A stretch of DNA of 64,000 nt, taken from positions 682,001 to 746,000 of the forward strand of contig NZ_JAYSGI010000001.1 in NCBI RefSeq assembly GCF_041912895.1, read 5' to 3'. Of the stretch, positions 17,201 to 26,415 are shown piece by piece (position 1 is the first letter of the stretch; every line of letters starts with the position of its first letter). This DNA is from Pelagerythrobacter sp041912895. Its GTDB lineage: Bacteria > Pseudomonadota > Alphaproteobacteria > Sphingomonadales > Sphingomonadaceae. Position numbers and translations under genes: made by a program. A model generated the notes under the pieces. It was not told the DNA's origin and did no database searches. It saw only the letters and a program-made list of their open reading frames with translations.

Positions 17201-19005
17201 CAATGCCTCCCGAAAAGTTTCTCGACGTCTTCCATCTTGAGCTTCACCCATGTCGGGCGCCCGTGATTGCACTGGCCCGAGCGCGGGGTGCGCTCCATCT
17301 CGCGCAGCAGCGCATTCATCTCGGCGACCGAGAGGACGCGCCCCGCCCGCACCGAGCCGTGGCACGCCATTGTCGCGAGCACGAGATCGAGCTTCTCGCC
17401 CAGCAGCAGCGAGCCACGGTCGTCGGTCGGCCCGTTGAGCGCGAGGTCGTCGGCAATATCCTGCAGCAGCTTTTGGGGATCGCCCTTGCGCAGCGAATGC
17501 GGCACGCTGCGCACGAGCATCGCGGCGGGGCCGAAACGTTCGATCGCGAGGCCGAGTTCACCGAGCCTTTCCGCAGCATCCTCGAGCCGGTCGCAGGCGG
17601 GCTCGTCGAGTTCGACGACCTCGGGAATCAGCAACGCCTGCGCCCGCGCGACCGAATCGCCCGCGCCCGCCGCGCGCAGCCGTTCGAGCACCAGCCGCTC
17701 GTGCGCGGCGTGCTGGTCGACGATCACCAGCCCGTCCGCCGCCTCGGCGACGATATAGGTACTCGCGACCTGCCCGCGGGCGATGCCGAGCGGGTATTCG
17801 GCGGCGTCTTCGGGCAGCGGCGCGGCCTGCTCGGCCCGGCCTTGCGGCACCGGCTCGGCATCCCCGCCTTGCCCTCGCCACGCTGGCGCAGGCTCGCGCA
17901 CGGAGGTTGAAGGCTGCGACCAATCCCGCCCAGAGAAGATCGATTCGAGCGCGGGAGCGGCGGGCTCGGCCTGCCAGCGCCCCATCGCCGCGGCATCGGG
18001 GGCCTGCGCGCTGCGCCGGTCGCCCGTCGCCAGCGCCTGCCGCAGCCCCGAGACGATGAACCCGCGCACCGCCGCCGAATCGCGGAAGCGCACTTCGGTC
18101 TTGGCCGGATGCACGTTGACGTCGACATCCTCGGGCGGGAGATCGAGGAACAGCGCCAGCACCGCATGCCGGTCGCGCGCCAGCATGTCGGCATAAGCGC
18201 CGCGCACCGCGCCGGTTAGCAGCCGGTCCTTCACCGGGCGGCCGTTGACGAACAGGTACTGGTGGTCGGCGACCCCGCGGTTGTAGGTCGGCAGGCCCGC
18301 GATCCCGGTGAGCCGCATGTCGCCCCGCTCGAGATCGATCGCCACGCCGTTATCGGCCAGCTCGCGGGCGACGATCTCCGACACGCGGCGATCGAGCGGC
18401 TGCCCCGCCTGCAAGCCGAAAACGCGCCGCTCGCCATGTTCGAAGGTGAAGGCCACGTCGGGCCGCGCCATCGCCAGACGGCGCACGATGTCGTGACATG
18501 CGGCGTATTCGCTGCGCGGCGTGCGCAGGAACTTACGCCGCGCGGGCACCTTGCCGAACAGGTTTTCCACCCGGACCCGCGTGCCCGGCGGCAGCGCGGC
18601 GGGCCCTTCCTCGCGCAATTCGCCGTGATCGATCACACGCTTCCAGCCCTCGGCCGAACCGTGCGGGCGACTTTCGAGCGTCAACCGCGCGACGCTCGCG
18701 ATCGACGGCAGCGCCTCGCCCCGAAATCCCAGCGTGGCGACTTGCTCGATCGCGTCATCGGGCAGTTTCGAGGTGGCGTGGCGTTCGAGCGCGAGCGCCA
18801 TCTCCTCTGCCGCCATACCGCAGCCGTCGTCGGTCACTTCGATCCGGGCGAGGCCGCCCTCAGCGATCTTCACCGCGATGAGAGTCGCGCCGGAATCGAT
18901 CGCGTTCTCGATCAGTTCCTTCAGTGCGGCGGCGGGCCGTTCGACCACCTCGCCGGCGGCGATGCGGTTGACGAGCGTTTCGGGCAGGCGGCGGATCGCG
19001 GGCAT
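17200..19005 (-). CDS. mutL: DNA mismatch repair protein MutL
   Basis: A 601-residue GHKL ATPase that links MutS mismatch recognition to strand incision. The N-terminal ATPase has ELIENAIDSGATLIAVKI, VTDDGCGM, and TLGFRGEALPSIASV. The C-terminal dimerisation domain carries DQHAAHERLVLERL, the metal-binding endonuclease motif of MutL proteins from organisms lacking MutH, followed by ACHGSVRAG and QCNHGRPTWVKL. It is therefore a nicking-type MutL. The ATG at 19005 gives the canonical MPAIRRLPETLVNRIAAGEV. The 195-bp gap to mreB contains no gene that I can support. Confidence 0.96.
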   Translation of the reverse strand: MPAIRRLPETLVNRIAAGEVVERPAAALKELIENAIDSGATLIAVKIAEGGLARIEVTDDGCGMAAEEMALALERHATSKLPDDAIEQVATLGFRGEALPSIASVARLTLESRPHGSAEGWKRVIDHGELREEGPAALPPGTRVRVENLFGKVPARRKFLRTPRSEYAACHDIVRRLAMARPDVAFTFEHGERRVFGLQAGQPLDRRVSEIVARELADNGVAIDLERGDMRLTGIAGLPTYNRGVADHQYLFVNGRPVKDRLLTGAVRGAYADMLARDRHAVLALFLDLPPEDVDVNVHPAKTEVRFRDSAAVRGFIVSGLRQALATGDRRSAQAPDAAAMGRWQAEPAAPALESIFSGRDWSQPSTSVREPAPAWRGQGGDAEPVPQGRAEQAAPLPEDAAEYPLGIARGQVASTYIVAEAADGLVIVDQHAAHERLVLERLRAAGAGDSVARAQALLIPEVVELDEPACDRLEDAAERLGELGLAIERFGPAAMLVRSVPHSLRKGDPQKLLQDIADDLALNGPTDDRGSLLLGEKLDLVLATMACHGSVRAGRVLSVAEMNALLREMERTPRSGQCNHGRPTWVKLKMEDVEKLFGRH

Positions 19006-19200
19006 CGGAGAACCTGCCTAGCGGCGAAGCGCCACGAATTCGAGGCCGACGGTGAAATTGCCCGCGGGTTTCGTCATAATTTTTTTGGCCTTTTGCCCCG
19101 GCATTGGGTAAGGGGTCGCCATCCCTGTCAGATGCGGGTCACGGCAGTCGCAGGATGCTGCGGCAAGTGCTCGAAAGATATACGGAAATACGCGACGGCA

Positions 19201-20244
19201 ATGAGCTTCTTTTCCAATCTGTTCAAATTCGGTTCGCAGAACATGGCGATCGACCTCGGAACCGCGAACACGCTGGTCTACGTGCAGGACCAGGGCATCA
19301 TCCTCAACGAACCCTCCGTCGTCGCGATCGAGACGATCAACGGCATCAAGCGCGTCAAGGCCGTGGGTGACGACGCCAAGATGATGATGGGCAAGACGCC
19401 CGACAGCATCGAGGCGATCCGCCCCCTGCGCGACGGCGTGATCGCCGACATCGAGATCGCGGAGGAGATGATCAAGCACTTCATCCGCAAGGTGCACGGC
19501 AAGAAGAGCCTGTTCCGCTATCCCGAGATCACCATCTGCGTCCCCTCGGGCTCGACCTCGGTCGAACGGCGCGCGATCCGCGACGCGGCGTCGAACGCGG
19601 GCGCGAGCGCGGTCTATCTGATCCTCGAGCCGATGGCCGCAGCGATCGGCGCCGACATGCCCGTTACCGAGCCGGTCGGTTCCATGGTTGTCGACATTGG
19701 CGGCGGCACGACCGAAGTCGCGGTGCTGAGCCTGCGCGGGCTCGCCTACACCACGTCGGTCCGCACCGGCGGCGACAAGATGGACGAGGCGATCGTCAGT
19801 TACGTCCGCCGACACCACAACTTGCTGATCGGCGAATCCACCGCCGAGCGGATCAAGAAGGATTACGGCATCGCCACGATTCCCGAAGACGGCGTGGGCG
19901 AGACGATCACTCTCAAGGGGCGTGACCTCGTGAACGGCGTGCCAAAGGAAATCACGATCAACCAGGCGCATGTCGCCGAAGCGCTGGCCGAACCGATCGG
20001 CGCGATCGTGGAAGGCGTGCGCATCGCGCTGGAAAACACCGCGCCGGAACTGGCCGCCGACATCGTCGACCAGGGCATCGTGCTCACCGGCGGCGGCGCT
20101 CTGATCCAGGGCCTCGACGAGCACTTGCGAGAGGAAACCGGCCTGCCCGTCAGCATCGCGGAAGATCCGCTGTCCTGCGTCGCGCTCGGCACCGGGCGCG
20201 CGATGGAAGATCCGATCTACCGCGGCGTCTTGATGACCGCTTGA
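19201..20244 (+). CDS. mreB: Rod shape-determining protein MreB
   Basis: A bacterial actin that forms filaments under the inner membrane and directs the elongasome. The 347-residue product starts MSFFSNLFKFGSQNMAIDLG with the ATG at 19201; the long upstream open frame is antisense to mutL and not real. Actin-fold motifs: phosphate 1 DLGTANTLVYV, phosphate 2 VVDIGGGTTEVAVLSL, and adenosine loop GIVLTGGGALIQGLDEHL. It is the first gene of mreB-mreC-mreD-mrdA-rodA, all on one strand with tiny gaps or overlaps. Confidence 0.97.
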   Translation: MSFFSNLFKFGSQNMAIDLGTANTLVYVQDQGIILNEPSVVAIETINGIKRVKAVGDDAKMMMGKTPDSIEAIRPLRDGVIADIEIAEEMIKHFIRKVHGKKSLFRYPEITICVPSGSTSVERRAIRDAASNAGASAVYLILEPMAAAIGADMPVTEPVGSMVVDIGGGTTEVAVLSLRGLAYTTSVRTGGDKMDEAIVSYVRRHHNLLIGESTAERIKKDYGIATIPEDGVGETITLKGRDLVNGVPKEITINQAHVAEALAEPIGAIVEGVRIALENTAPELAADIVDQGIVLTGGGALIQGLDEHLREETGLPVSIAEDPLSCVALGTGRAMEDPIYRGVLMTA

Positions 20245-20254
20245 GGGGAGACGT

Positions 20255-21187
20255 ATGGCGCCGCCTTCGTCACGGCGCTCGAGCTATTCGCGTAGGGCGC
20301 AATACGGTGTTTTCACCGGCTATGTAATCGCCGGCATCGGCGCGCTGATCGGTGCCGTCCTGCTCGCCCTGTCGCTCTGGCGCCCGGCCAGCTTCGAAAC
20401 GCCGCGTGCCGTGGCGCACGACGCGGTGGCTCCAGCGGGAGAGGCAAGCGCGGATGTTCGAGCCGAAAGCCAGGGACTGATCGAGGCCATCCGCGGCTAC
20501 CTGCGCGCGGGGAGTCAGAACGCCGCGCTCAAGGAGGAGGCCGAGCTCGCCCGCATCCGTTTGGCCGAAGCCGAGGCGGTCAAGCGCGAGAACGCTCGGC
20601 TCAAAGGCCTGCTCGGGCTCGACGAAGGCAGCACCCGCGCGGTGGCGGTGGCGCGGCTGATCGGCTCGACGTCGTCCAGCGCGCGGCGCTTCGCCTATCT
20701 CGGCGCGGGCAGCGCGGACGGAGTCGCGGTGGGCATGCCGGTGCGTAGCCCGCGCGGCGTGGTCGGCCGCGTGCTCGAGGTCGGCCGCGACAGCTCGCGC
20801 GTGCTGTTGCTCACCGACAGCCAGAGCGTGCTGCCGGTGCGGCTCGCCCGCAGCAACGTGGTCGCCTTCGCCGAGGGGCGCGGCGACAGCATGCTGCGCA
20901 TCCGGTTGGTCAATCTCGGGATCAATCCGCTGAAACCGGGCGACGTGTTCGTCACCAGCGGCGCTGGCGGTTACTACCGCCCCGGCATCGCAGTCGCGAT
21001 CGTCGCCGAAAAGACCGGGGACGGCGCGCTGGCCCGGATCATCAGCGACCCGGCGGCGACCGACTACGTCGCGGTCCAAGAAGTCTGGCAGCCCCGTGCG
21101 GTGGCCGCCGCGGCAACGCCGGTCGAACAATCGGTGGGGGACAGCCAGACCGGCAACGAGCCCGCGCCCGCCGCGGACGGGCAATAA
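20255..21187 (+). CDS. mreC: Rod shape-determining protein MreC
   Basis: A 310-residue bitopic membrane protein linking MreB to periplasmic wall synthases. After a basic cytoplasmic tail (MAPPSSRRSSYSRRAQ) there is one transmembrane helix (about residues 22-44), then a coiled coil (LKEEAELARIRLAEAEAVKR at about 90-109) and a two-barrel domain with RSPRGVVGRVLEVGRDSSRV and GDVFVTSGAGGYYRPGIAVA. The tail after about residue 280 is low-complexity Ala/Pro/Glu. It starts 10 bp after mreB, and its TAA shares a base with the mreD ATG. Confidence 0.93.
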   Translation: MAPPSSRRSSYSRRAQYGVFTGYVIAGIGALIGAVLLALSLWRPASFETPRAVAHDAVAPAGEASADVRAESQGLIEAIRGYLRAGSQNAALKEEAELARIRLAEAEAVKRENARLKGLLGLDEGSTRAVAVARLIGSTSSSARRFAYLGAGSADGVAVGMPVRSPRGVVGRVLEVGRDSSRVLLLTDSQSVLPVRLARSNVVAFAEGRGDSMLRIRLVNLGINPLKPGDVFVTSGAGGYYRPGIAVAIVAEKTGDGALARIISDPAATDYVAVQEVWQPRAVAAAATPVEQSVGDSQTGNEPAPAADGQ

Positions 21188-21741
21188 TGGATCGCGCCGA
21201 TCCGCGATCGCGGCGCGATGCCTATGGCTCGCGAATTAACCGGGCGCACTCCCCCGCCCTCGCCTATGCCGTGCCGTGGGCGACGATCCTGCTCGCCAGT
21301 ATGCTCCCGGCATTTCCCATCGCGTCGGCCGCTCCGGTAGTGCCGCCGCTGGGCCTGATGACACTGGTCGCCTGGCGGCTGGTGCGCCCCGGTCTGATGC
21401 CGGTCTGGGCGGGGTTTCCGCTGGGCCTGTTCGACGACCTGTTCAGCGGTCAGCCGTTCGGCAGCGCGATCCTGCTGTGGTCGCTCGCGATGCTGGCCAT
21501 CGAAGCGGTTGAAGCGCGGTTTCCGTGGCGGAGCTTCGTTCAGGACTGGTTGATCGCGACCGCGATACTGGCCACGTATATCGCCGCCGCAGCCGTGCTT
21601 TCCGGCGGGCAGTTGGGGGCGCCGCTGTTCGGCGCGCTCGTTCCACAAGTCCTGCTCTCCCTGATGCTTTACCCCATCCTCGCCCGCCTTATCTCCGCCC
21701 TCGACCGGTTCCGCCTCCTGCGCGTGCGGGTGCTGGGCTGA
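21187..21741 (+). CDS. mreD: Rod shape-determining protein MreD
   Basis: A 184-residue protein with about five membrane spans, the MreD partner of MreC in the elongasome. Position and topology are the main evidence. The motif GFPLGLFDDLFSGQPFGSAI, with the acidic pair in LGLFDDLFSG, is the best-conserved MreD segment. A charged N-terminus precedes the first span. The start ATG overlaps the mreC stop by one base, and its own TGA overlaps the mrdA ATG by one base. Confidence 0.9.
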   Translation: MDRADPRSRRDAYGSRINRAHSPALAYAVPWATILLASMLPAFPIASAAPVVPPLGLMTLVAWRLVRPGLMPVWAGFPLGLFDDLFSGQPFGSAILLWSLAMLAIEAVEARFPWRSFVQDWLIATAILATYIAAAAVLSGGQLGAPLFGALVPQVLLSLMLYPILARLISALDRFRLLRVRVLG

Positions 21742-23768
21742 TGGCGTGGCGGAAGCGGCCTCCGGTGCAGGCCACCAAGGCCATGCTCGAGAATACTTAC
21801 GATCGCCGCAGTTTCGTGGTCGCGGGGCTCGGCGTGGGCGTGGGCACGCTGCTCGCGGCGCGCATGGGCTACATCGCGATCGCCGAGAACGAGAAGTACG
21901 CGACCGAAGCCGAGAGCAACCGCGTCAACCTGTCATTGATACCGCCGCGCCGGGGATGGATTCTCGACCGCAACGGCGCGCCGCTGGCCTCCAATCGGGC
22001 CGACTTTCGCGTCGACGTGATCCCCGAGCGAATGAGCGACCCCGAGCGCGAGATCGCGGTGATCGGCGAAGTGCTCGGCTTCGATCAGACTCAGGCGCAC
22101 GAGTTGCGCGAACGGATTGCACGCGCGCGCGGCTTCCAGCCGGTCGAGGTCGAGAGCGGACTGACCTACGACGAATTCGCTGCGCTGAGCGTGCGCCTTC
22201 CCGAACTCCCCGGTGTGGTGCCGCAGCGCGGCTATTCGCGCTTCTACCCCACCGGCCCGACCGTCGGCCATCTGATCGGCTACGTCGGCCCCGCCTCTGC
22301 CGAGGAGTACGAGCAGGACCGCAATCCGCTGCTGATCACGCCCGGCTACAAGATCGGCAAGGACGGGATGGAAAAGCAGTTCGAGCAACGGCTGCGCGGC
22401 GTGCCCGGTGCGCGCCGGGTGGAGGTGACCGCGTCGGGCCGCATCGTGCGCGATCTCGAGACCCGCGAGGATATCCAGGGCAAGCCCATCAAGCTGACCA
22501 TCGACGGGCCGCTGCAAGATTATGCCGCACGCCGCATCGGGCTCGAGTCGGGCTCGGTCGTAGTGATGGATTGCCGCACGGGCGACCTCCTGTGCATGGC
22601 CTCGATGCCGAGCTTCGACCCGAACAGCTTTTCCGACGGTATCGGCAGCGTCGAGTATTCCATGCTGCGCGACGACGAGCGCGTGCCGCTGCGCAACAAG
22701 GTGCTCAAGGGGCTGTACCCGCCCGGTTCCACCGTCAAGCCGATGGTGTCGATGGCGCTGCTGCGCGAAGGGATCGATCCCGAGGAGACGGTCTATTGCG
22801 GCGGCGGGCTGCGGGTGGGCAACCGCGTGTTCCACTGCTGGCAGCGCCGGGGCCACGGCCAGGTCAACATGGCCAAGGGCATTTATCAGAGCTGCGACGT
22901 CTATTTCTATCATCTCGCTCAGCGCATCGGGATGGACCCGATCGCCGCGATGGCGCGTCGGTGCGGAATGGGGCAGGAATTCAAATTGCCGGTGCTGAGC
23001 CAGTTCTACGGCACGGTGCCCGATCCGGCGTGGAAGCTGGAGAAATACGGCCAGCAATGGCAGGCCTACGATACCGTCAATGCGACCATCGGCCAGGGAT
23101 ACATGCTCGCGAGCCCGCTGCAGCTCGCGGTCATGGCCTCGCGGCTCGCCAGCGGCAGGCACGTCGAGCCGCACCTGCTGTTCGGCGAATCCAAGGGCCA
23201 GTTCCCGGCCGCCGACTTCTCCGACGAACACGTCGCCTTCGTGCGCAAGGCGATGAGCGACGTGATCAACGGCCCCGGCACCGCCGGTCGTGCTCGCCTG
23301 CCGGTCGACAACGTGCTGATGGCCGGCAAGACCGGCACCGCGCAGGTCGTGTCGCTCTCGGTGTCCAACGGGCGCTCGGGCCCATGGAAATATCGCGACC
23401 ACGGCCTGTTCATCTTCTTCGCCCCGTTCGACAACCCGCGCTATGCCGGCGCGGTGGTGATCGAGCACGGCGGCGGTTCGGGCGCGGCCTACCCGATCGC
23501 GCGCGACGTGATGACCTTCCTGTTCGACCCTGCCAAGGCGATGGAAGCCCTCCACGGATTCGAGCAGCAATGGGGCGGCACGGCGCAGGAGCGGCTGGCG
23601 GCAAAATATGCCGCCTATGCGGCGCAGGCGGGCGAACAGGTGGGGCCGGTGCCGCAACGCGAGGAAGAAATCTTCGCGCGCGTCGATGCCGAGGCGCGCG
23701 CCGCGGCCATGGTGCCGGTGGCGCAGGCGACCGACGCGGCGATCAACCGTTCGGCCGGCCCGGAATGA
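21741..23768 (+). CDS. mrdA: Penicillin-binding protein 2 (elongasome transpeptidase)
   Basis: A 675-residue class B penicillin-binding protein that cross-links peptidoglycan during elongation, acting with RodA. One N-terminal membrane anchor (about residues 26-48) precedes the pedestal domain, which includes the GWILDRNGAPLASN strand. Transpeptidase motifs are complete: PPGSTVKPM with the catalytic Ser330, SCD in the SxN position, and KTGTAQV. The tail beyond about residue 600 is Ala/Glu-rich and longer than the E. coli protein. The ATG at 21741 overlaps mreD, and its TGA overlaps rodA as ATGA. Confidence 0.96.
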   Translation: MAWRKRPPVQATKAMLENTYDRRSFVVAGLGVGVGTLLAARMGYIAIAENEKYATEAESNRVNLSLIPPRRGWILDRNGAPLASNRADFRVDVIPERMSDPEREIAVIGEVLGFDQTQAHELRERIARARGFQPVEVESGLTYDEFAALSVRLPELPGVVPQRGYSRFYPTGPTVGHLIGYVGPASAEEYEQDRNPLLITPGYKIGKDGMEKQFEQRLRGVPGARRVEVTASGRIVRDLETREDIQGKPIKLTIDGPLQDYAARRIGLESGSVVVMDCRTGDLLCMASMPSFDPNSFSDGIGSVEYSMLRDDERVPLRNKVLKGLYPPGSTVKPMVSMALLREGIDPEETVYCGGGLRVGNRVFHCWQRRGHGQVNMAKGIYQSCDVYFYHLAQRIGMDPIAAMARRCGMGQEFKLPVLSQFYGTVPDPAWKLEKYGQQWQAYDTVNATIGQGYMLASPLQLAVMASRLASGRHVEPHLLFGESKGQFPAADFSDEHVAFVRKAMSDVINGPGTAGRARLPVDNVLMAGKTGTAQVVSLSVSNGRSGPWKYRDHGLFIFFAPFDNPRYAGAVVIEHGGGSGAAYPIARDVMTFLFDPAKAMEALHGFEQQWGGTAQERLAAKYAAYAAQAGEQVGPVPQREEEIFARVDAEARAAAMVPVAQATDAAINRSAGPE

Positions 23769-24880
23769 ACTCGGTGATCCCCGCCCCTGTCGCGCGCCAG
23801 CCCTGGGCGATGCTCGCGCCGCTGATCCTGCTGGTCGGTTTCGGCGCGATGGTGCTGTTCTCGGCTGCCGGGGGGCATTGGCAACCCTTCGCCACTTCGC
23901 ATCTGATGCGCTTCGGGGTGTTCCTCGCGATGGCTTCGGTCATGACCCTGTTCGGACGCGACCTCGTGCGGTTTGTGGCCTATCCGGTCTATGGCGTGAT
24001 CCTCCTGCTGCTGGTAGCGGTGGAGACGATCGGCTTCGTCGGGGGCGGCAGCCAGCGCTGGCTCGACCTCGGCTTTCTGCACCTTCAGCCATCCGAGTTC
24101 ATGAAGCCGGCGGTCGTGCTCGTCCTCGCCAAGTTCTACGGCGGGCTGCCCCCCGGAATGACCGGGACCTGGCGCGCGCTGATCCCCGCCGCGGTGCTCG
24201 TCGCGCTGCCGATGGGCCTCGTGCTGCTGCAGCCGGACCTCGGCACCGCGCTGGCGATCGGTTTCGGCGGAATCGTTGTAATGTTTTTGGCCGGACTGCC
24301 GCTGCGCTGGTTCATGCTCGGCGGCGCGGCGGCGGTGGTCGTCGCTCCGATCGCCTATTTCTTCGGCCTGCACGACTATCAGCAGCGCCGGGTGACAACG
24401 TTCCTCGACCCTGAAAGCGATCCGCTCGGCTCCGGCTATCACATTACCCAGTCCAAGATCGCGATCGGGTCGGGCGGACTGTTCGGCAAGGGCTTCAACG
24501 AAGGGTCGCAGAGCCATCTCAACTACCTGCCCGAGCCGCACACCGACTTCGTCTTCGCGACCATGGCGGAGGAATGGGGCCTGCTCGGCGGGCTCGCGGT
24601 GATCCTGATCTACGGTCTGATCATGCGCTGGGGCCTGAGCGTGGCGCGCCAGTCGCCCGATCGGTTCTCCAAGCTGCTCGCCTCCGGCATGGTAGCGACG
24701 ATGTTCTTCTACGTCGCGATCAACCTGCTGATGGTGATGGGGCTGGCGCCGGTCGTCGGCATCCCGCTGCCGTTCATGAGCCACGGCGGCTCCTCGATGA
24801 TGACCAACATGATCTGCATCGGCACGCTGATGATGGTCAATCGGTGGAACCGCCAGGCGCCGCGCAGCCGGCTGGGTTAG
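23765..24880 (+). CDS. rodA: Rod shape-determining protein RodA (SEDS glycan polymerase)
   Basis: A 371-residue SEDS-family peptidoglycan glycosyltransferase partnered with PBP2. About ten membrane spans are visible. Signature segments include SQRWLDLGFLHLQPSEFMKP, LLQPDLGTALAIGFGGIVVM, the extracellular loop GLFGKGFNEGSQSHLNYLPE with HTDFVFATMAEEWGLLGG, and GIPLPFMSHGGSSM. The conserved aspartate of the catalytic loop lies in the PEPHTDF motif. The ATG at 23765 forms an ATGA overlap with mrdA. It closes the elongasome operon; a tRNA gene follows after 105 bp. Confidence 0.96.
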   Translation: MNSVIPAPVARQPWAMLAPLILLVGFGAMVLFSAAGGHWQPFATSHLMRFGVFLAMASVMTLFGRDLVRFVAYPVYGVILLLLVAVETIGFVGGGSQRWLDLGFLHLQPSEFMKPAVVLVLAKFYGGLPPGMTGTWRALIPAAVLVALPMGLVLLQPDLGTALAIGFGGIVVMFLAGLPLRWFMLGGAAAVVVAPIAYFFGLHDYQQRRVTTFLDPESDPLGSGYHITQSKIAIGSGGLFGKGFNEGSQSHLNYLPEPHTDFVFATMAEEWGLLGGLAVILIYGLIMRWGLSVARQSPDRFSKLLASGMVATMFFYVAINLLMVMGLAPVVGIPLPFMSHGGSSMMTNMICIGTLMMVNRWNRQAPRSRLG

Positions 24881-24985
24881 CGTGCTGCGAAAATTCCCCC
24901 CTTTCCATGCGCGCGAGGGACGCTATATGCAGCGCCTCCCGAGTCGGGGCGGCCGCACGGCCAACCCGCCAGACCGCCGGGATGT

Positions 24986-25061
<76 letters not shown>

Positions 25062-25077
25062 CCACTTTCCTGAAAAT

Positions 25078-26415
25078 CTAGAGACTTTCGAAGCGGCCGA
25101 GTTCCTTCGGGGTCAGGCGCACCGTCATTCGATGGATCGGCCCGTTGTCGCCGGCTTCGGCGTGGTCATCGAGCACCTGGCCGTGCGCGTGGAGCCAGGC
25201 GATCTTCTGCCCCTCGCTCGAGGGCAGCACGATTTCGTGCACTTTCGCGCCCGCCGTCAGGATCGCATCGAGCCGGTCGAGCAGCGCCTCGACGCCTTCG
25301 CCGGTCTCGGCCGAGATCGCGGCGATGTCCGCGTCGCCCGAAGCTGTGGCAAGCAGTTCGCCGCGTGCCTCGGCCGCCAGCAGGTCGATCTTGTTCCAGG
25401 CTTCGACGATCGGGATCGCGCTGCCGCCGTCCTCTCCCTCGACGATGCCGAGCTCGGCGAGCACCTGCAGCACTTGTGCCTTCTGTGCTCCGGCCGAATC
25501 GCTGGCCATGTCGCGCACGTGCACGATCACGTCCGCGCCGGTGACTTCTTCCAGCGTGGCGCGGAATGCGGCGACGAGCTGGGTCGGCAGATCGGAAATA
25601 AAGCCGACCGTGTCCGACAGGATCGCCTTTTCCACGCCGGGCAGGCGGATCGCGCGCATCGTCGGATCGAGCGTGGCGAACAGCAGATCCTCCGCCATCA
25701 CGTCCTCGCCCGTGAGCCGGTTGAACAGCGTCGACTTGCCCGCGTTGGTATAGCCCACCAGCGCGATCACCGGCCACGGCGCCCGCCCACGCCGCTCACG
25801 ATGCAGCGCGCGGGTCTTGCGGACCTGCTCGAGTTCCTTGCGCAGGCGGCCCATGCGTTGGCGGATCATTCGCCGGTCCGCCTCAATCTGCGTCTCGCCG
25901 GGACCACCGAGGAAGCCGAAGCCGCCGCGCTGGCGCTCGAGGTGAGTCCACGAGCGAACGAGGCGGCTCTGCTGGTAGTCGAGGTGCGCGAGCTCGACCT
26001 GCAAGCGTCCCTCGGCGGTGGCCGCGCGCTCACCGAAGATTTCGAGGATCAGCCCGGTGCGGTCGATCACCTTGCGCCCCAGCGTCTCCTCGAGATTGCG
26101 CTGCTGGATCGGCGAGAGCGCGCCGTCGACCACCACCAGTTCGGCTTCATGCTGCTCGCAGGCGACGCCGATATTCTCGACCTGACCCGCGCCGAACAGC
26201 GTGCCCGGTCGCACCTGCCGCACCGGCAGAACCACGCTCTCGGCGACGACGATGCCGATCGCGAGAGCGAGGCCGCACGCCTCCGCAAGCCGCGCCTCGG
26301 CGTCGAGGTCGTGCTGCTGGCCGCGGATATCGGGACAGACGACGAGCGCCCGCGCCCCGCGCGAGACTTCGCCCAGCAGGTTGTCGTCGAAGCTCAGTCT
26401 TCTTCGCCTTCCCAA
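25078..26415 (-). CDS. hflX: Ribosome-associated GTPase HflX
   Basis: HflX is a GTPase that splits stalled 70S ribosomes. The 445-residue product has the N-terminal HflX domain with GTLFGAGQVENIG, the linker motif GGFGFLGGPGETQIEADRRM, and the G-domain with VGYTNAGKSTLFNRLTGEDV (G1), DTVGFISDLPTQLVAAFRAT (G3) and NKID (G4, in VEAWNKIDLL). The start is uncertain: TTG at 26415 lies inside the hfq end, and the first conserved residues (LSFDDNLLGEV) follow a CTG that overlaps the hfq TGA. Coupling to hfq is the usual order in Proteobacteria. Confidence 0.94.
   Translation of the reverse strand: MGRRRRLSFDDNLLGEVSRGARALVVCPDIRGQQHDLDAEARLAEACGLALAIGIVVAESVVLPVRQVRPGTLFGAGQVENIGVACEQHEAELVVVDGALSPIQQRNLEETLGRKVIDRTGLILEIFGERAATAEGRLQVELAHLDYQQSRLVRSWTHLERQRGGFGFLGGPGETQIEADRRMIRQRMGRLRKELEQVRKTRALHRERRGRAPWPVIALVGYTNAGKSTLFNRLTGEDVMAEDLLFATLDPTMRAIRLPGVEKAILSDTVGFISDLPTQLVAAFRATLEEVTGADVIVHVRDMASDSAGAQKAQVLQVLAELGIVEGEDGGSAIPIVEAWNKIDLLAAEARGELLATASGDADIAAISAETGEGVEALLDRLDAILTAGAKVHEIVLPSSEGQKIAWLHAHGQVLDDHAEAGDNGPIHRMTVRLTPKELGRFESL

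Noticed and set aside
19006..19200. A small gene or promoter in the mutL-mreB gap (TTGCCC ... CATAAT)
   Set aside because: The two boxes are only 11 bp apart, too close for a sigma70 promoter, and no ORF with coding character or ribosome-binding site was found.
21746..24880. A 1044-codon frame covering mrdA and rodA
   Set aside because: Its first two-thirds are the shadow frame of mrdA (Arg-rich, no motifs); only the part from 23765 is real, and that is rodA with its own ATGA start.
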